DNA of 64,000 bases from Gonapodya prolifera JEL478 (lineage: Eukaryota > Monoblepharomycota > Monoblepharidomycetes > Monoblepharidales > Gonapodyaceae), in NCBI GenBank assembly GCA_001574975.1, contig KQ965737.1:226288-290287 (forward strand), written 5' to 3'. The notes beneath the pieces are model-generated. The model had not been told where the DNA came from. It ran no database searches and worked only from the letters and a program-made list of their open reading frames with translations. Numbering within the stretch: the first letter of the stretch is position 1; each line of letters begins with the position of its first letter. Shown here one piece after another: positions 1-16,339 of the stretch. The position numbers were made by a program, and so were the translations under genes.

Positions 1-237
1 CGCGAGTCCATCTGGCCACCACTTCCGAGACACACGCCCTCGAGTATCTTGAATGTAGGGAACTTGCGGCCAAAAGTTTTCGGCGGTACGTCAGCATTGT
101 GGTTGCAAAAGGTGATTGTTCTTTGGAGATGCTATGGCCTTAATGAGCATTGAGCCATACTAGTCTCAACGCTGGAATGCAAAGAACGTGGTGAAGTACT
201 ATATTTAAGGAGAATGTATGCAGTGACATTGTAATGT

Positions 238-3200
238 TCAATTGCCTAGTGCTCGGAAAAGATGTTCCAAATTCGCCAAAGCTGTTCGGTCTTGAGGATC
301 CCCACCGAGTGAAGAGATGACCCTCTCCGCTTCTTCATCTGTTCGCCCATCAGGATATGTACGACCCGACACGGTATCAAAGCGATCCAGGTGATACTCC
401 AAACTGGAAACGAAGTCTCTGTCCAACAGAGGGGCGCCGCTGGGGAGGTTTTGAACCTCCAACAGTCTCTCATCTACAGCTCGCATTTCTATAATGTCCT
501 CAATCTTCTCAGGATCGTCGTCTCGATCCAGCTTTTGGAACATATCTCCCGGCAATCCGTCGGTTGGAAGCCCTCCTTCGTATAAAGCGGTAACAAGACG
601 CAGACCTTCAATCGAGGGTAACAAAGTGGGTATAGATGGCAGTCCGAAGTCCAACGCTCCTTGAATTTTCTTCTGGTGTGAAAAGAGACTGAGGTATGTG
701 ACCATCAAGTCCGCTTCCTCTTTGGTGAGACACTTTAGCAGGACACCACGTGAAAAAACCGCGATAGTCAGCTCAGGGTCGCTAGAAGAGAAAGATTCTT
801 TCACGGTGAGGTTGCAGAGATATTGCGAAAATGCTTGCACATGTGGATCGTCATCGAGCAATGCGGCCGAGTCCACCCACGTGGAATCCAGACTGTCACT
901 ATAGAGCAGACCTTGCTCGGGTGGGGATCCTTCCGTTCCCACGAGGGCCTACACGCAAGCAATTTAAAATAGCACCAAAAACGTTTCGGCGCACGTTATT
1001 TACCGCAAGACTCGCAGGGCGGGCCACTTGGCGCTCAACGAAAAGTGGGCTCCCGTTCTTCAAATCCTCTTCGACTATACGACTATTTTTGAAGTCAATA
1101 ACAATCGGCTTGTAAGTGGCACCTGTAACAGAAATGCTCCTTATCATACTCCACTCGGGAACCAGCAGTGGGGTTCTCGACTTGAGAGGAAACGTGGCGA
1201 CAATTCCACCCGCACTTTCTACGTTTGCCGTGGACTTCATCGATGAGGTTTCGCCTGCGTGGATACTGAGTTCTACTGGAACGGATACGGCAACACCACT
1301 CTCAACGTCTCGAGTGACGAGACATCGACGTTCGATGGCCAGGGCCCACAAATGTCTAAAAGCTTGAAGGTGAGAGCGATTGTCCATCGTGAACAGAGGG
1401 AACCGTGGGAAAAGCGAGCATAGAAGCATTGCCACTGCCTCATTGGACGTTCCAAAAGTCACCGTGCCACCACCAAGGAAAAGAAAACCCAATGCCATGT
1501 GCGTTGCCATTTGATTACCATAGGAGAGCTCCAACCTCCCATGTCGTTGCCGGAAACGCCGCATTGCTTCAGTGTCACCACTTCCAACGAGCACGGCTCC
1601 GAGTGAAACAGAGCATACATCTACGTAAGACCTCAACAACACCCGATTTAGCTTTTCCGGAAACAAAGTTACTGGATAAATGAGTGGGGATGTGACAAGT
1701 TATTTCAACGGACGAAAGAACAACACCTTAATTCACCTTTCCGCTTTTCCATGCCGGCAAACATATCAAAGCATTGAAGAAGGACTGCGCGTGCTGAGCT
1801 GTTCCCCGTGCCTGCGAATTTGAGCCCTATTGCGAAGACGCTTCCTGCAACACAACTCCAGTACGCATGTTTGAAAGAATCAGCCAAAGGCTCTAAATCT
1901 TCGATATTGTCCACCCCCTCTTCCTCCAGTGCTTCAATTCGCTTGTATCCATTCTGAATAAAGTGTGGAACTGCAGAAGATATCCATTGCCATGTAGGCT
2001 CTATTGAGCTCCACAAGATAAGACTCCTCCCCAGAATACGAAGCAACAGCAAGTCCGGCCGAGTATACTTCAGCTCCAGTGGTGTGCTAGGTAGTTTTAT
2101 CTTCACCGCTGCAGTTACGGAATCTGTCTTGAGGTAGATCAATGCCAAAGCAACCAGAGCTCCAGATGCAGTAATGTCCATGTTGGCACTTTCTGCCATT
2201 ACCTTCGAAAGATGGGATCGGGAAAACGTAGCACCTTCCGACAGAGGGAACTGAAATTGGCGCTTGTGGTCGGCACTGAAGCTTTCTGTAGCGCTGTGCT
2301 CCGAGTACGAACGAAGCGCATGCACGACTTCCTTATCCTCTGCGCTCGTCAGAGATGCACCACAACCAAGCCCCATTAGACCAAGCGCGAATCCAGCAGC
2401 CAAGGAGTACCCCTCATGGTATATGTTTGTCGCTAAGGTGTCGGATTTGGGAACCCTTGGTTCTTTGCGACCAATCTCGACAACCATTCGTTTCATCAAC
2501 GGCTTTTGAACTTTGTTCATATACAAAAGGCCAAGGCCAAGCATGCTGACGGTCTGAATTATGGGTGTAATATTCAGGTCTTTGAAGTTTCCAGGTTGCA
2601 TTGTTGGGAGGTGAACCGACAGAAGTCGCAATACCTTCTCGTCCATTGTTCCACGAAATGCAGCGGACAGCCCAAGAAGGAGACCGACGGTGGTGAGTTG
2701 ATGGTTGTGGTGGAGGTAGTTGGCAGACTGCCATGACACCATTTTACGCAGATGCCCATTTAGCCCAAGCGCCAGCAAAAGTCCTGCATGATTTTCATCG
2801 CAATCCTCCGGCCTGTTGAATATTATCCACGAACCATCAACCCCGGCACACTCTGGATGGATGCGAAGGCCAGCAGCAACTCCGTTGTGGAATTCGGGCC
2901 ATTCAAGCATGTCTGCAGGAAGCTGAGCGTGATCAATCTCGACAACTGTATTCGTAGGTGCCATCTTAACAGAAAGAATGAGCTTGGGAAACTGGAAAGG
3001 CCCATTTGTAACATGTTTCATGGTGGTCCCATATGTAAGAGCGGCCCGTCCAACTGGTAGAGAACAAGTCCTGTATGCCAATTGCACGAGGTGATTCTGG
3101 ATTTCAGCTTGTTCCGCTCTGCGTGGTGGGATATGACAATTACCCACTTCCCTACCACCAAAGCACAATGGTCCCAACTCACTCCCCTCCATTTTGTAGT

Positions 3201-6200
3201 TCGATTCTTTGATGTATGCTCCTTCCACTCTGGAGCATACTTTGTGCTTCACTGAGCCTGGTGTCTGCGTCAAAACGTAAAGACGGGATTTCGTTGTCGA
3301 CAATGTCAGTGCCTGTATCGTCGACTTTGTCCTTATGCATTTCCAGAAAGATGTGGGATTTTTGAGTGAATCGCGAGGAGGCCTGGGTGTTTGATGTTGT
3401 GTATCGTTCCGATTGACCACGTGCAATTCGACACAGGTCCTCTCGACCTGAATTGGAATACAAATCGTAATCTTTCACACGAAACTCTGGCAATCAGATA
3501 CGCACCGATTAGCTTATACTCTGTAATACTCCAGGTATGAGGTGGATTTCTCCTGCATCGTGTGAGCGCTTCCCTTATGGGAAGTGCAATACACACTGGC
3601 AGCCTCTCTAGCACGTCCAACGTCCACCCTTCATTCGCCAATTTTCGGACCACCTCTTCAAATTTGCCACAAACAAAGTTTGAGAACAAGGACACTATGA
3701 GGCTGGTTCGATAGTGTTGGTGAGGAAGGTCCCAGTTAGAAACACCCCCGTCATGCAGTATCGTTGCCAAATCGGATACCAGGATAAAGTGAGTCGGAGA
3801 CTTGGTACGAAGAGTCGTAGCCAGCCAAGGAAATAAGGACGGAGGTCGGCGCTGGAATGAGGCAGAAACTCTCTTTGCAGACTCGCCTTTTTAACAGTCA
3901 GTACCAGGCAATCGGTGTTACTAATCATGGTGACTCACTCAAGTTAACCCACGATCTCTTCACCACGATCCCGTCTCTTTCATAATGCTCACACCAGGCG
4001 GGCCATCCCAAACTCTCCACGAGCTGTGTCAGGAGCAGGCCAATAGTTCGCCTCGAGTCTCCCATTGCTTCGCTCATTTTGAGATCTTCGTATATGAGAT
4101 GAAGTGCCCACACAACTGCATGGACTTGAATATCCAATTCTTCATTATCCACTCCACGGACATCAACTTCACTTTCACAAAACGATGCAGCCCACTTCAT
4201 TTGCTCGATATACTCTCCCTCCGCTTCCACCCCACTCAAAAGTACGTCTTCCAATCGTTCTGGTACTCTCACGGCAGTAAAAAGGTCCCAGTCCCTGTCG
4301 ACTGACATCCTTGAATGGGTACCTTGGGGGGACTGAACCACCCCATCCGGCGCCCAGCTTGTCGAGCGGTCCTTCCGTGCGGTGCGCTGATCACACAACG
4401 ACAAAATGGTGGCAACTAGACATTGGATCTCCCCGTGGAGTCTTGCCGAACGACGCGGAGCAGCAGCACGTGTAAGGAGCAGCCAGCGGACACGAAGAAT
4501 GGAATACACGCGATGGGGGAGCGCGTGCGACAGGGACCACAAAGCGAGAGCCACGGCGGGATCTTTGGGAGCGAATGCTGCTCGCACACGCACCATGGCA
4601 CCCGATGAGAGAACAGCGGTGATGCGGTCGCCACAGGGGTCACGAAGGGAAACCACCACGGCACTTTCGGTGTGAAGAGTAGAGACAGAGCTGGAGGAAA
4701 CGGTGGCCAAATGGTGGTCGGTCCTCCCGAGCACAGTTCGCGCCGCCTTATTTCCTCGATCCGGTTCCAATGCCCCGTCCTCTACATCAGGTCTTCTCCG
4801 CTTCGCCACACCACCGCCCCCTACATTGCGGACGGGCATCCGGTCCAGGGATCGTTCCGGCATCGCGCATCGAACACATGTGTCACCTACGCCAACCCAT
4901 AAGCCAAACGAGCCGTCGGGGGAAACAATTGCGATGTCTAGCATCTTGGATCCACGGGTCGCCGAGATAGGGGCTGCCGCAGCTGCTGGAATTTTGAGAA
5001 ATGGGCGCACTGACAACACGTTGAGTGGTTGGATGACCGCTAATGTTTGCATGGACAGTTCTTGGCGCTCGTTGTCGAGAAAACAAAGGAGTTCCGCACC
5101 GGCATGCGAGTGAGCGATAAAAATGGTGGAAGCTGGAGCGCTAGGTGTGAGGAGTTTGACTTCGCATTTTCAGAATATTCGTTACGAAACACCAACGTAC
5201 CTCGAGCTCTGAGAATCCACCGAGCACTTCTCCCAATATACCGTGCTCTTCAGATACTCATCCCACGCATACGATGCATCTGGCGCTCCAGACGCCTCTG
5301 GAGAGAGAAATGCATTCCCTCCGTTAAAACCGCTGTTTCCAACCCATCCGGTCCCGCTGACATCAGAAACACGGCCCGAGCTACGGTGGGGTCGCCTTCG
5401 AGGTGCCTCGAGAGTGGGGGTGCGGGATTCAGCGGCAGGGAATGAAGGAATCCCCGTGTCTGATGGGCCAACAACCGGCTCCGTTGAGTTTTCTCGGGGT
5501 GCCCCGAACATCGTCGCCTCTGATCCACTGCGGTGGTGCTCCTGAGCGCGTTCTCTTCTTTGATCCCTTAATTGAGAGTCGTCCCGACTATACCTCCAGA
5601 CAGTGTGACGACTGTTAATGACATCCCATGTCACCAAAATAGGTTGTGCGGACCTTCGATGAGAATTTTCAAAATCGCCAAAAGGGTGAAAAGAACGAAT
5701 GTACAGGACTTGATGGTTGTGGTAAGAAAACAGTGTAGTGGGTGCAGTGGGGCGCAACAAAGTGGGTGGCCATGAGGATGCGGTGGGTTCAACCAGCGAT
5801 TGCGTTTCAACAGGCACCAGGCGCTCTGTGTGCGAGATAGTTTGCAAATCTTCCAATGGGTGAGAAAGGTAGAAGTGAATGGGGTGAGGTGATACGTTTG
5901 TGTCCGACGGAGTGAGAGAGGAAGATGGAACTGGTGTTGCAGGAACGGACAAGTATCTATCACGGGGAGTGGATGTACTTGGGCAACAGTGTTACAATCA
6001 AGAAAGTCTGCTGAAAATCGCTACACTTGGGAGATGTTCAGCTCACCTTAACGGCGCAAGTGCTTTTTCTTCCTCGGGGAGAAGATGACGTTCTAATAGC
6101 AATCCTACATCCATAGGCCAGACACGACGCAATGCAAACGGCAGAGACTTGACGTAGTGTGAACCACCAGTGAAGTAGATATGAACTATGTCTCGCAGGA

Positions 6201-6741
6201 AAACGCAGAGCGCGCGAGAGACGGATGGAGTGTTCGAATGCACATTGATGCCTTGTCGCCCTTGAGCACTGGACGATGCCGAAAAAGCTGCAGTGGTGGA
6301 TGGAGGTGAGGGAACACTATCGGTGGTATTGGGAGAGTGATTGGCTTCCTCTCGTGGAAACCAACCCCATAGAGCGTGCTCGACAGGCTGGCCAACGTGC
6401 GCAAAAGAAAATATTTGCTTCGGTGCGCCGCCGACGGCCCAAATGACAGTAGAATCATTGATATAAAGCTCCTCGTCAGCGGCGAAGGCCGATACATCCG
6501 ATCCGTTGGGGCTTTGATGTGATTCAATGGGAGACAAAGAGAAAGATGGCGGTCTCAGAGACTGCTTTCGCCAATCGCATGGAAATCAAATGGCGGGTTG
6601 TGTTCGATTTGCTTGAACAAGGGAGACCATTAATAGAACACTCACCTCGCTTGCGTCGTCTCCTCGACAATCGATCCCAGTCCCGGAGGAGACAAAACGA
6701 GCGCCAATGGGCTCGAACGCGTGGCAATCCAAGAATTCCAT
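238..6741 (-). CDS. APC1: Anaphase-promoting complex subunit 1 (APC1/TSG24), multi-exon
   Basis: Largest scaffold of the APC/C, the nuclear E3 ubiquitin ligase that destroys securin and cyclins. The N-terminal part carries the family's strand ending in ELYINDSTVIWAVGG (about 6450), which begins the beta-propeller. The central exon (about 1705-3200) has the proteasome/cyclosome repeats: HAGLLLALGLNGHLRKM, then TTVGLLLGLSAAFRGTMDEK and SMLGLGLLYMNK. This is the typical APC1 toroid signature. Exons continue through 3333-3770 (LPIREALTRCRRNPPHTW), 3925-5052 and 5182-5952. The reading frame at 6537 has no ATG. A GAG|gtgagt donor at 6645 and a cag acceptor at 6562 join it in phase to an exon starting with ATG at 6741 (MEFLDCHAFEPIGARF), so I chose that start. 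The C-terminus ends at 238. The gene lies 125 bp downstream of the MYST gene on the same strand. Family assignment is firm; several middle exon borders are approximate. Confidence 0.9.
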
Positions 6742-6866
6742 CCACCAAGACTCGCAGCTTGCTTTGGTCACCCACATTTCATTGGTCATCGTTATTTCCC
6801 CCGTCCCCCGCTCCTTTCCCCTTCCTTCTTCGTTCAAATTCAGTATTTTGAAGCAACGTGATGAAA

Positions 6867-10622
<3,756 letters not shown>

Positions 10623-10759
10623 GGATTCAACGCGGAGATGGATTCTCGCGCTCGCGATAGGAGCTATGTGGGATGGAGATGCCTGCTACATAACGGCTAC
10701 AAATGTATTCTTTACAATATCGCCAAACACTCAAAACCCAATTCCCCCTCCCACGATGT

Positions 10760-11086
10760 CTATCGTCCCTTCCCTTGCGCACTCGCTGCCGTGCCCGTTG
10801 GGGACGCCGCCCCGTTAAATCCACCCTGACCCGTCCCGACCCCACCGCCGACAGTCTGCCCCGCCGCGCCAGTCGCCTGCATAAGATTCGCAATGTATTT
10901 CACAAGCAGTTGGTTCTGCAGAGCCTGCGAGTCGTGATCGGTGCGGGCGCGGTCGGCGCGGGCGAGGAGTTCTGTTGGTGAACGACACAGCAAGTGGTTG
11001 TGGTTATGCAAGCTTGAACGCGTTAAGTGATGACAGGGTGGTTGAGGAAGGTACCTCGGTAGCTGTCTTGGGCCGAAAGAACGCTC
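10760..11086 (-). CDS. Short coiled-coil protein, SCOC/DUF2205-like (5' end unresolved)
   Basis: Two exons are visible. 11055-11086 encodes SVLSAQDSYR and 10760-10971 continues ELLARADRARTDHDSQALQNQ, LLVKYIANLMQATG and a Gly/Thr-rich tail, joined in phase by a gtacct...caacag intron. The helix ending in QNQLLVKYIANLMQAT resembles the conserved end of SCOC (ENQVLGQYIENLMSAS in animals as I recall it), a short Golgi/autophagy coiled-coil protein that binds Arl GTPases and FEZ. A possible upstream exon (about 11133-11190) joins by a gtgagc donor at about 11132, but I found no ATG, so the start is unknown. It lies 138 bp upstream of the MYST gene on the same strand. The family call is tentative because the match is one helix. 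Confidence 0.5.
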   Translation of the reverse strand, partial: ERSFGPRQLPRYLPQPPCHHLTRSSLHNHNHLLCRSPTELLARADRARTDHDSQALQNQLLVKYIANLMQATGAAGQTVGGGVGTGQGGFNGAASPTGTAASAQGKGR

Positions 11087-11509
11087 CTGTGCGAGGTGAC
11101 GGCGGGATGAGTTTAGTGGATGCTCACAAGCGATTGCGAGTACAGTCGCGACGGAAAGAGCTTGAGATCAGTCGCCAGGGGAGATGAGAACGCACGCTAT
11201 TAAAGACTCTTTGTCTCCCATGGCATCTCCCGATGATTCGGTTGAAATCTTTGGTAGTGACTTGGTTCCTCGTATGAACTTGCTCAACTGAGTCTCACAA
11301 ATCTCGAAACTTTGATTTCTTTCTAATGCAATTACATAGTTATGCAATTAAAGACTGACTGGATAATGCAAACAGCAAAGGAGACGACTCTTTGACCTTT
11401 TCGGAAGAATGAAGATGGAATTACTAAAGTGAGGCGCCTAAATGGAGAAAACCGCCGCTACGATGGCCGGGAAGATCAGCGCCGAAAGAGATCCTATAGT
11501 CAAAGCGTT
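11087..11509. other. Intergenic region without a recognised gene
   Basis: About 420 bases between the SCOC-like gene and the end of the secreted-protein gene. It may hold the unresolved first exon and promoter of the SCOC-like gene (up to about 11190). The stretch 11200-11450 is AT-richer and shows no open frame worth calling. Confidence 0.4.
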
Positions 11510-12224
11510 TTATTCGGGAGGGTTATCATCGGAGTCACTCTGTAATGTGGGATGCGTCTCACCTCTTTTTGTTCCAGCGCCTGCCTTGCCCGCAATCGCA
11601 CTTGCGGTTGCCGACGCAGTAGCGGCAGCAGAGCTTTGAGTCGCGGAAGAAAATGAAGTGTCGTTGGGAGCAAGTGTCGCTGCGGGGCCGGACCCTGGCA
11701 GAGTGGCCGGAAGCGACTTGGCGTTGGAAGCAACCGCCGTTGGTATGACGACTTGCGAGGCTGGCGGTACGCCGGGGAGTGTCACCGTGGCTGGTGAGAC
11801 TATCATCGAGGTGTTGGACTTTCACGTGAAAACCAGTTCATCAACGAAGTGGGCATCATTGTGGGACGATTCTTCACGCTCACGTTGACTGCACCACATG
11901 CTGCGATATCCGGGCTTCCATTGGCACACACTGCGGTGCACAGGTTCTTAGAGCATTGCCAGCTGACACTAAGCTGGGCATCGGGCGGCGGACAATCTGC
12001 GGCAGTCATGCAAGGAAGGACAATATCCCTCGAGAAGACTGCAGGAATGCGTCTAGCGACTGTTTTTGAGTTGAAAGCGACAGCCTTGGACTCACGAGGA
12101 ACGGCAAGAGCAGAAAACAGGAGCTGCGACGCTGCAATATATATCGAGGAGGTCAAGTCAGGAAGGCAGGAGAGAGGAGAGCGTCGCACTCACTTATCGC
12201 GAGCACGACACAAAGTGAGCGCAT
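11510..12224 (-). CDS. Small secreted Ser/Thr/Ala-rich protein with a Cys cluster, unknown function
   Basis: Three exons: 12194-12224, 11884-12131 and 11510-11818. The introns are 62 nt (gtgagt...ttgcag) and 65 nt (gtgagc...gaaag), and all phases agree, giving about 195 residues. The first exon and start of the second read MRSLCVVLAITSQLLFSALA, a textbook signal peptide with likely cleavage after an Ala-Leu-Ala motif. The mature N-terminal third holds six cysteines (LPCMTAADCPPPD, WQCSKNLCTAVC, AACGAVN), suggesting three disulfides. The rest is a low-complexity Ser/Thr/Ala/Pro region likely to be O-glycosylated, ending in an acidic tail (SDSDDNPPE). No GPI signal or second membrane segment is visible. 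I do not recognise the family. Its short first exon is easily missed by simple ORF calling. It is divergently transcribed from the ARM/BTB gene. Confidence 0.65.
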
Positions 12225-12358
12225 CGTTGAGGTGGATAGGGATGACCGGCGTCTGCAGGGAAAATTGGGTCGCTCTATTTATTCGCCAAGGAAGAGACAC
12301 TGCCCCGTTTGCCCTGCTGCGGTTACGGACCACGGCTCACAAAGTCCGGATTCGGCAA
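12225..12358. promoter_or_regulatory. Divergent promoter between the secreted-protein gene and the ARM/BTB gene
   Basis: Only 134 bases separate the two inferred start codons, so both 5' regions must lie here or overlap the neighbouring exon. An AT-rich stretch (ctatttattcgcc) is the only element seen. Assignment rests on gene orientation alone. Confidence 0.45.
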
Positions 12359-15300
12359 ATGGACGATTCGCACGAGTTGGCGAGTCTTGTGGGAAGAATC
12401 AGCACCGTGGATTGTGTCTCAGATGAATTGCTCGAGGAATGGAGAAGCGCGCTCTGGCGGAGTCTGGCTGGCGATGGGCAGTTGAACGTCCCGTGGAATG
12501 ACTGGGCAGAAGCCGGGAAGAGTTTGCTGAAAAAAGAGTCATCTGCCAACGTTGTTTTACTCAAAGCTGTCCTGGGCATTCTCGTTGCCATGCAACGGCT
12601 GCTGTCGGATCTGTCGGACCACGATCGTACGAGGACCAGAAACGACTTCCCCTTCCTCTTCGACTGCCTCGCACTCTGCTGCCGCGTTGCATCTTCTTCT
12701 GCTGCTTGGCTTCAATTGAAAATCCAGGAGCGCACAGACAACGCGGACAGTTTGACAATTTCAATCGCTTTGATGGGTGCAAGAATGCTGATATCGCTTA
12801 CGAGGAACTGCGAACCGGTAAGTTAGAGTCTCGTTTTTCTCCATCAATACTCCGCGCTCGCTAATTCCACGCGGAGGGGGTTGATGACCCTGTTTCGGAT
12901 GAACCTTTCTCGCAGAGCTCCATGTCGGGAATAGACCAAACCCTGAACAAAGTATCACTGAAACTCGGCGCCGTGTTCGCACATCACGGGCGAGTTCCTT
13001 CATCCTCCACGGCATCGTCACTACTCGATAGCCTTGTGTCCATCATACACGCTCACCTGTCACACAACAAAGCACCAAGAGATGCATTCCGCGAACCGCT
13101 CATCCCCTTGGGTGATTCATGGAGATCAGGGCTAACGGGATGGTCTGTTATCAGTGCCTTGATGTCGGCAGTGCACGTCCTTCGACCTCCTCCAGTTCGG
13201 CTCTTGGGACCGTCATTCGCGCTGCTCCTTGTTCGTACCACAACGCCCAACGTTGACTCTCTCACCGAGAGCGTATTTTGGACTGCGGTTCTCGAAAGTT
13301 ACACGCAATACCTATCATCCGTCGCGAAACGAGTGTCCGCCGGGTCAAATAAGGACGAAGAAAATTTGTTCCGCGAAAGCGTTTTAGTTCCTTGCCTGGA
13401 CATCCTCATCAACGCGCTTGTTGGCTTACAGCGCCTGGACGCCTCGACACCCGTTGGAAAAGAGAGTGCGGAGGAGCAACGCTGCAGTGTGTGTGTGCCT
13501 CTTGCCGGGGTGCTCTCTTGGCTCCGAGCAGACGCGCCTCTACAAACACCACCATCGTCACCGCTCAGAGTCTCTACCGTCCTGCAGGACATCGCACCTG
13601 ACCTTTGCCGAACAATCACGCACGTTTTGATCCTGCTCAACGTGAAAGGCCGGACGTCCGCCGTCGCCAGCGTCTCTGCCGACCGATGCGTCAAACTTCT
13701 CACGTACCTCATGTTCGGCGTGGCCGCTTCCACCGACGAGGTGGCCCCCCCGAGCGGCGACGCTCCCGACGAGCTGCCCGCCCTGGATCGAACAATCGTG
13801 GCGTGGATGGGAATCGAGGGCGGGAAGAGGCCCGGGACCGGAACTGAAACTGGAAAGGAAGCGCGCGATATCACCCCGCGGTTGGTCCGGGTGTTGATCG
13901 AGATGGCGTTCGGACGGGCCAGTGCCGGTGCGGGCCAGCACAATGAGCTCGAGCTTCACGAAAATGGGAGCTCGGAAACCAATGAACGTGACGGCGTAAA
14001 GAGACGAAAACTTGACGTACCTTCAACCGAGGCCGTCACATCCGGATCGCGCGGTGGCCATGCCGGTGCCACTGCCGCCTCCGACCGGGCCTTCAAGCTC
14101 CTCATATTCCTCGCCAAGCACCCATTCACCTCGATCAAAGTCGCCGACCGCGGTCTTCTCGACATCACGCTGGGGACGTCGTGCGAGTCACCCCACCTTG
14201 ACAAGTCGCTCCGCATCCTCAACCGCCTCATGCAAGACCCACGCGTTCGGCAGCGTCTGCGCGAACAGCACAACGTCAGCGCGTGGTTCGCCCGCACCGC
14301 GTGCTGCGTTGGTGCGTCCTTGCTGCGATCCTCCTCCGAGCGGCCCGACGCCCGGGATCTCGGGATGCGGCTCGTGGGAAGTTGTGTCACCATGATCCGC
14401 ACCGCGTTCGCCTACGACAACCAGAGCCTCACGTCCTTGGCACTAGGAGTGCGGATTAGCGATGTGGACGCTGCCCTGTGGCTCCAAGAAGGGAACGCCG
14501 CTGTTATTGCGCCAAACGTTGTGTCGTTTGTGCCGTTCATGGTTTGGCTGGTGGTTGAGGCAGGCCCCGTGCCGCCTGTCGTTGTGGACGCGGCACTCTG
14601 CGTGTTGGATTTTCTTTTGGCGAATGCGGCGCGATCCATGCGATATCTCCTTGAAAGGCCGTCTGCGGTTCCTCATTTGTTGAGTTTGTTTGTGACACTG
14701 GCGAAAGACGTTGGTCAGATGAACGTGAACACGCCTATGGGCCAAATGCTCTGCTCGAGCGTATCGGCGCTGCTCCGCATTTTTGCAAAGATGATTGGAC
14801 ACGTTGACGTCAGAGAAACGCTTCTGTTAAACAACTCGATTCAGGAGATTACTTATGCTCTATATGCCCTGGAAAGGAACGTTGATTCTGAGAACGCTTC
14901 AACAGCATTCTTCACAGAGTTCCTCAAGTCTTTGAGTCAAGTGGAACTCACGCGGAGCTACGCAAGAGGATTCGCCTCGACAAACCAGGACTCGTACGCG
15001 GTTGCGCTGGCATGCCTTTGCCCTGTGTCACTATGGGGTGAACTGCTCTTTGGAGGGAGCGCTCCTCTTGAAGGCCCATTCCTCCGCCTCGTTCAGCTTG
15101 TAGAAAATGGCGACATGCGTGGTCGAAAATCGCTCGAATTGATGACCTGGGTGGGGTTCCACGGATGGATTCCGTCAGGCACTGTTCCTCCTCCAACCGA
15201 CGACGTGCGACGGATATACCAGCTGTTAGAGGAAGGTCCGCCCTCCTCTATATGTGCCACCGCGGATGGTGACAACTCAAGTGATGTTTTCTTGTTGCGT

Positions 15301-15864
15301 GTCCGTGACAATGCAACACGGCAGTTCAAAACGTCAGGAAGCGTCTTGTCCGTATCCCCAGTTTTGAGTGCGCTCGTTGAAGGAAACTTCAGGGAAACTG
15401 TCGATCGTGTGATCACAGTGGGCGACACTGACGAACTCGAGCTTCTTTATCTCTTGGGTTGGCTCCATTGCATTTCGGGTTCCAGCAGCCCCTCAACAAG
15501 AGTCGGTGGGCTGAAATCGAGCGACGAAATGGCTCGAGTTGGAATCGGTCTTCTTATTTTGGCCGACAGATTTGCGATTCCGTCTGGAGTGTTTGTTTCG
15601 TTCCTCGAGTATTTAATATCCTCTTCATGCTCTTCCCTCCACCCCGAATCGATGCTGTACATATACACAAAACTGGAAGCTACTTTTGGGGAACGGGAAC
15701 GCTTAGAAGATACAAGCCTCCGCCATTTGGAAAGATTATGCGTTCAACAAATGCTGTCACGATTAGGTGAATTGGACGTTCCGGAATTGGGGACAATGAT
15801 CCACGTAGATCGAAAGCTACGATTTCATATTATTGAAGAATTTAATGACTTTGTTGCGCGGTGA
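12359..15864 (+). CDS. Armadillo-like repeat protein with C-terminal BTB domain (ARMC5-like)
   Basis: Two exons, 12359-12819 and 12915-15864, joined in phase (gtaagt donor, ctcgcag acceptor), giving about 1,135 residues. The first ATG in this frame with good downstream coding character is at 12359 (MDDSHELASLVGR). The body is helical repeat in appearance: many Leu-rich helices such as FKLLIFLAKHPFTSIKVADRG and LHRLMQD-type segments, with a low-complexity linker near residue 480. The last roughly 190 residues look like a BTB/POZ fold: DVFLLRVRDNATRQFKTSG, then SVSPVLSALVEGNFRE, ITVGDTDELELLYLLGWLHC and ILADRFAIPSGVFVSFLEYL. ARM repeats followed by a C-terminal BTB is the layout of animal ARMC5, a CUL3 adaptor that controls RNA polymerase II subunit turnover. 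Orthology is an inference from architecture; the BTB call itself is stronger. Confidence 0.65.
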
Positions 15865-16339
15865 CACTGCTTGATCAACTTGATCTTCCTAGTTTCTTCC
15901 TTTGACATAAATTGCACCAAGGACTCCAACAGCCAACAGCACGTGAAATCTCAGATATTTGTGTCATCGTGAGTGTGGGGAGGTAGCACAAAGAATCTTC
16001 CATTTCGTCTTTTGTCATCGCTAGCAGCAGAACACCTTGCCCCTCAGTGAACGTTGGCAAAACGGAACGGATGGAAACAGTGTCAGTGGTGAGATGATGA
16101 GATTAGACGTGGAGACGAATGTAACTCCGAAATGATAGGAAGGACGCTGGTGGACACAGACATCAAAGATTTTACATACCTCCCGCGGCGAGGACACTTC
16201 CTTCTTCAAAGCAGTGGATTAAGTCCCAGTCTACTTAATATTATCACTACAACTCGAATGACTGTGTATCCATTGGTGTGTCCCTGCATACTGCCCTTCG
16301 TACACACCACAGAGAGCCGGACCGCAGGTAGACTTTTAG
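15865..16339. other. Intergenic region, possibly with a very small minus-strand membrane-protein gene
   Basis: No gene is supported with confidence. On the minus strand a short terminal frame (about 15895-15955) reads FHVLLAVGVLGAIYVKGRN then stop, a single hydrophobic helix. Upstream (about 16170-16209) an ATG-led frame MKKEVSSPRE ends in a gtatgt donor. A tiny spliced tail-anchored or mitochondrial inner-membrane peptide is possible, but the exons between could not be connected. Confidence 0.2.
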
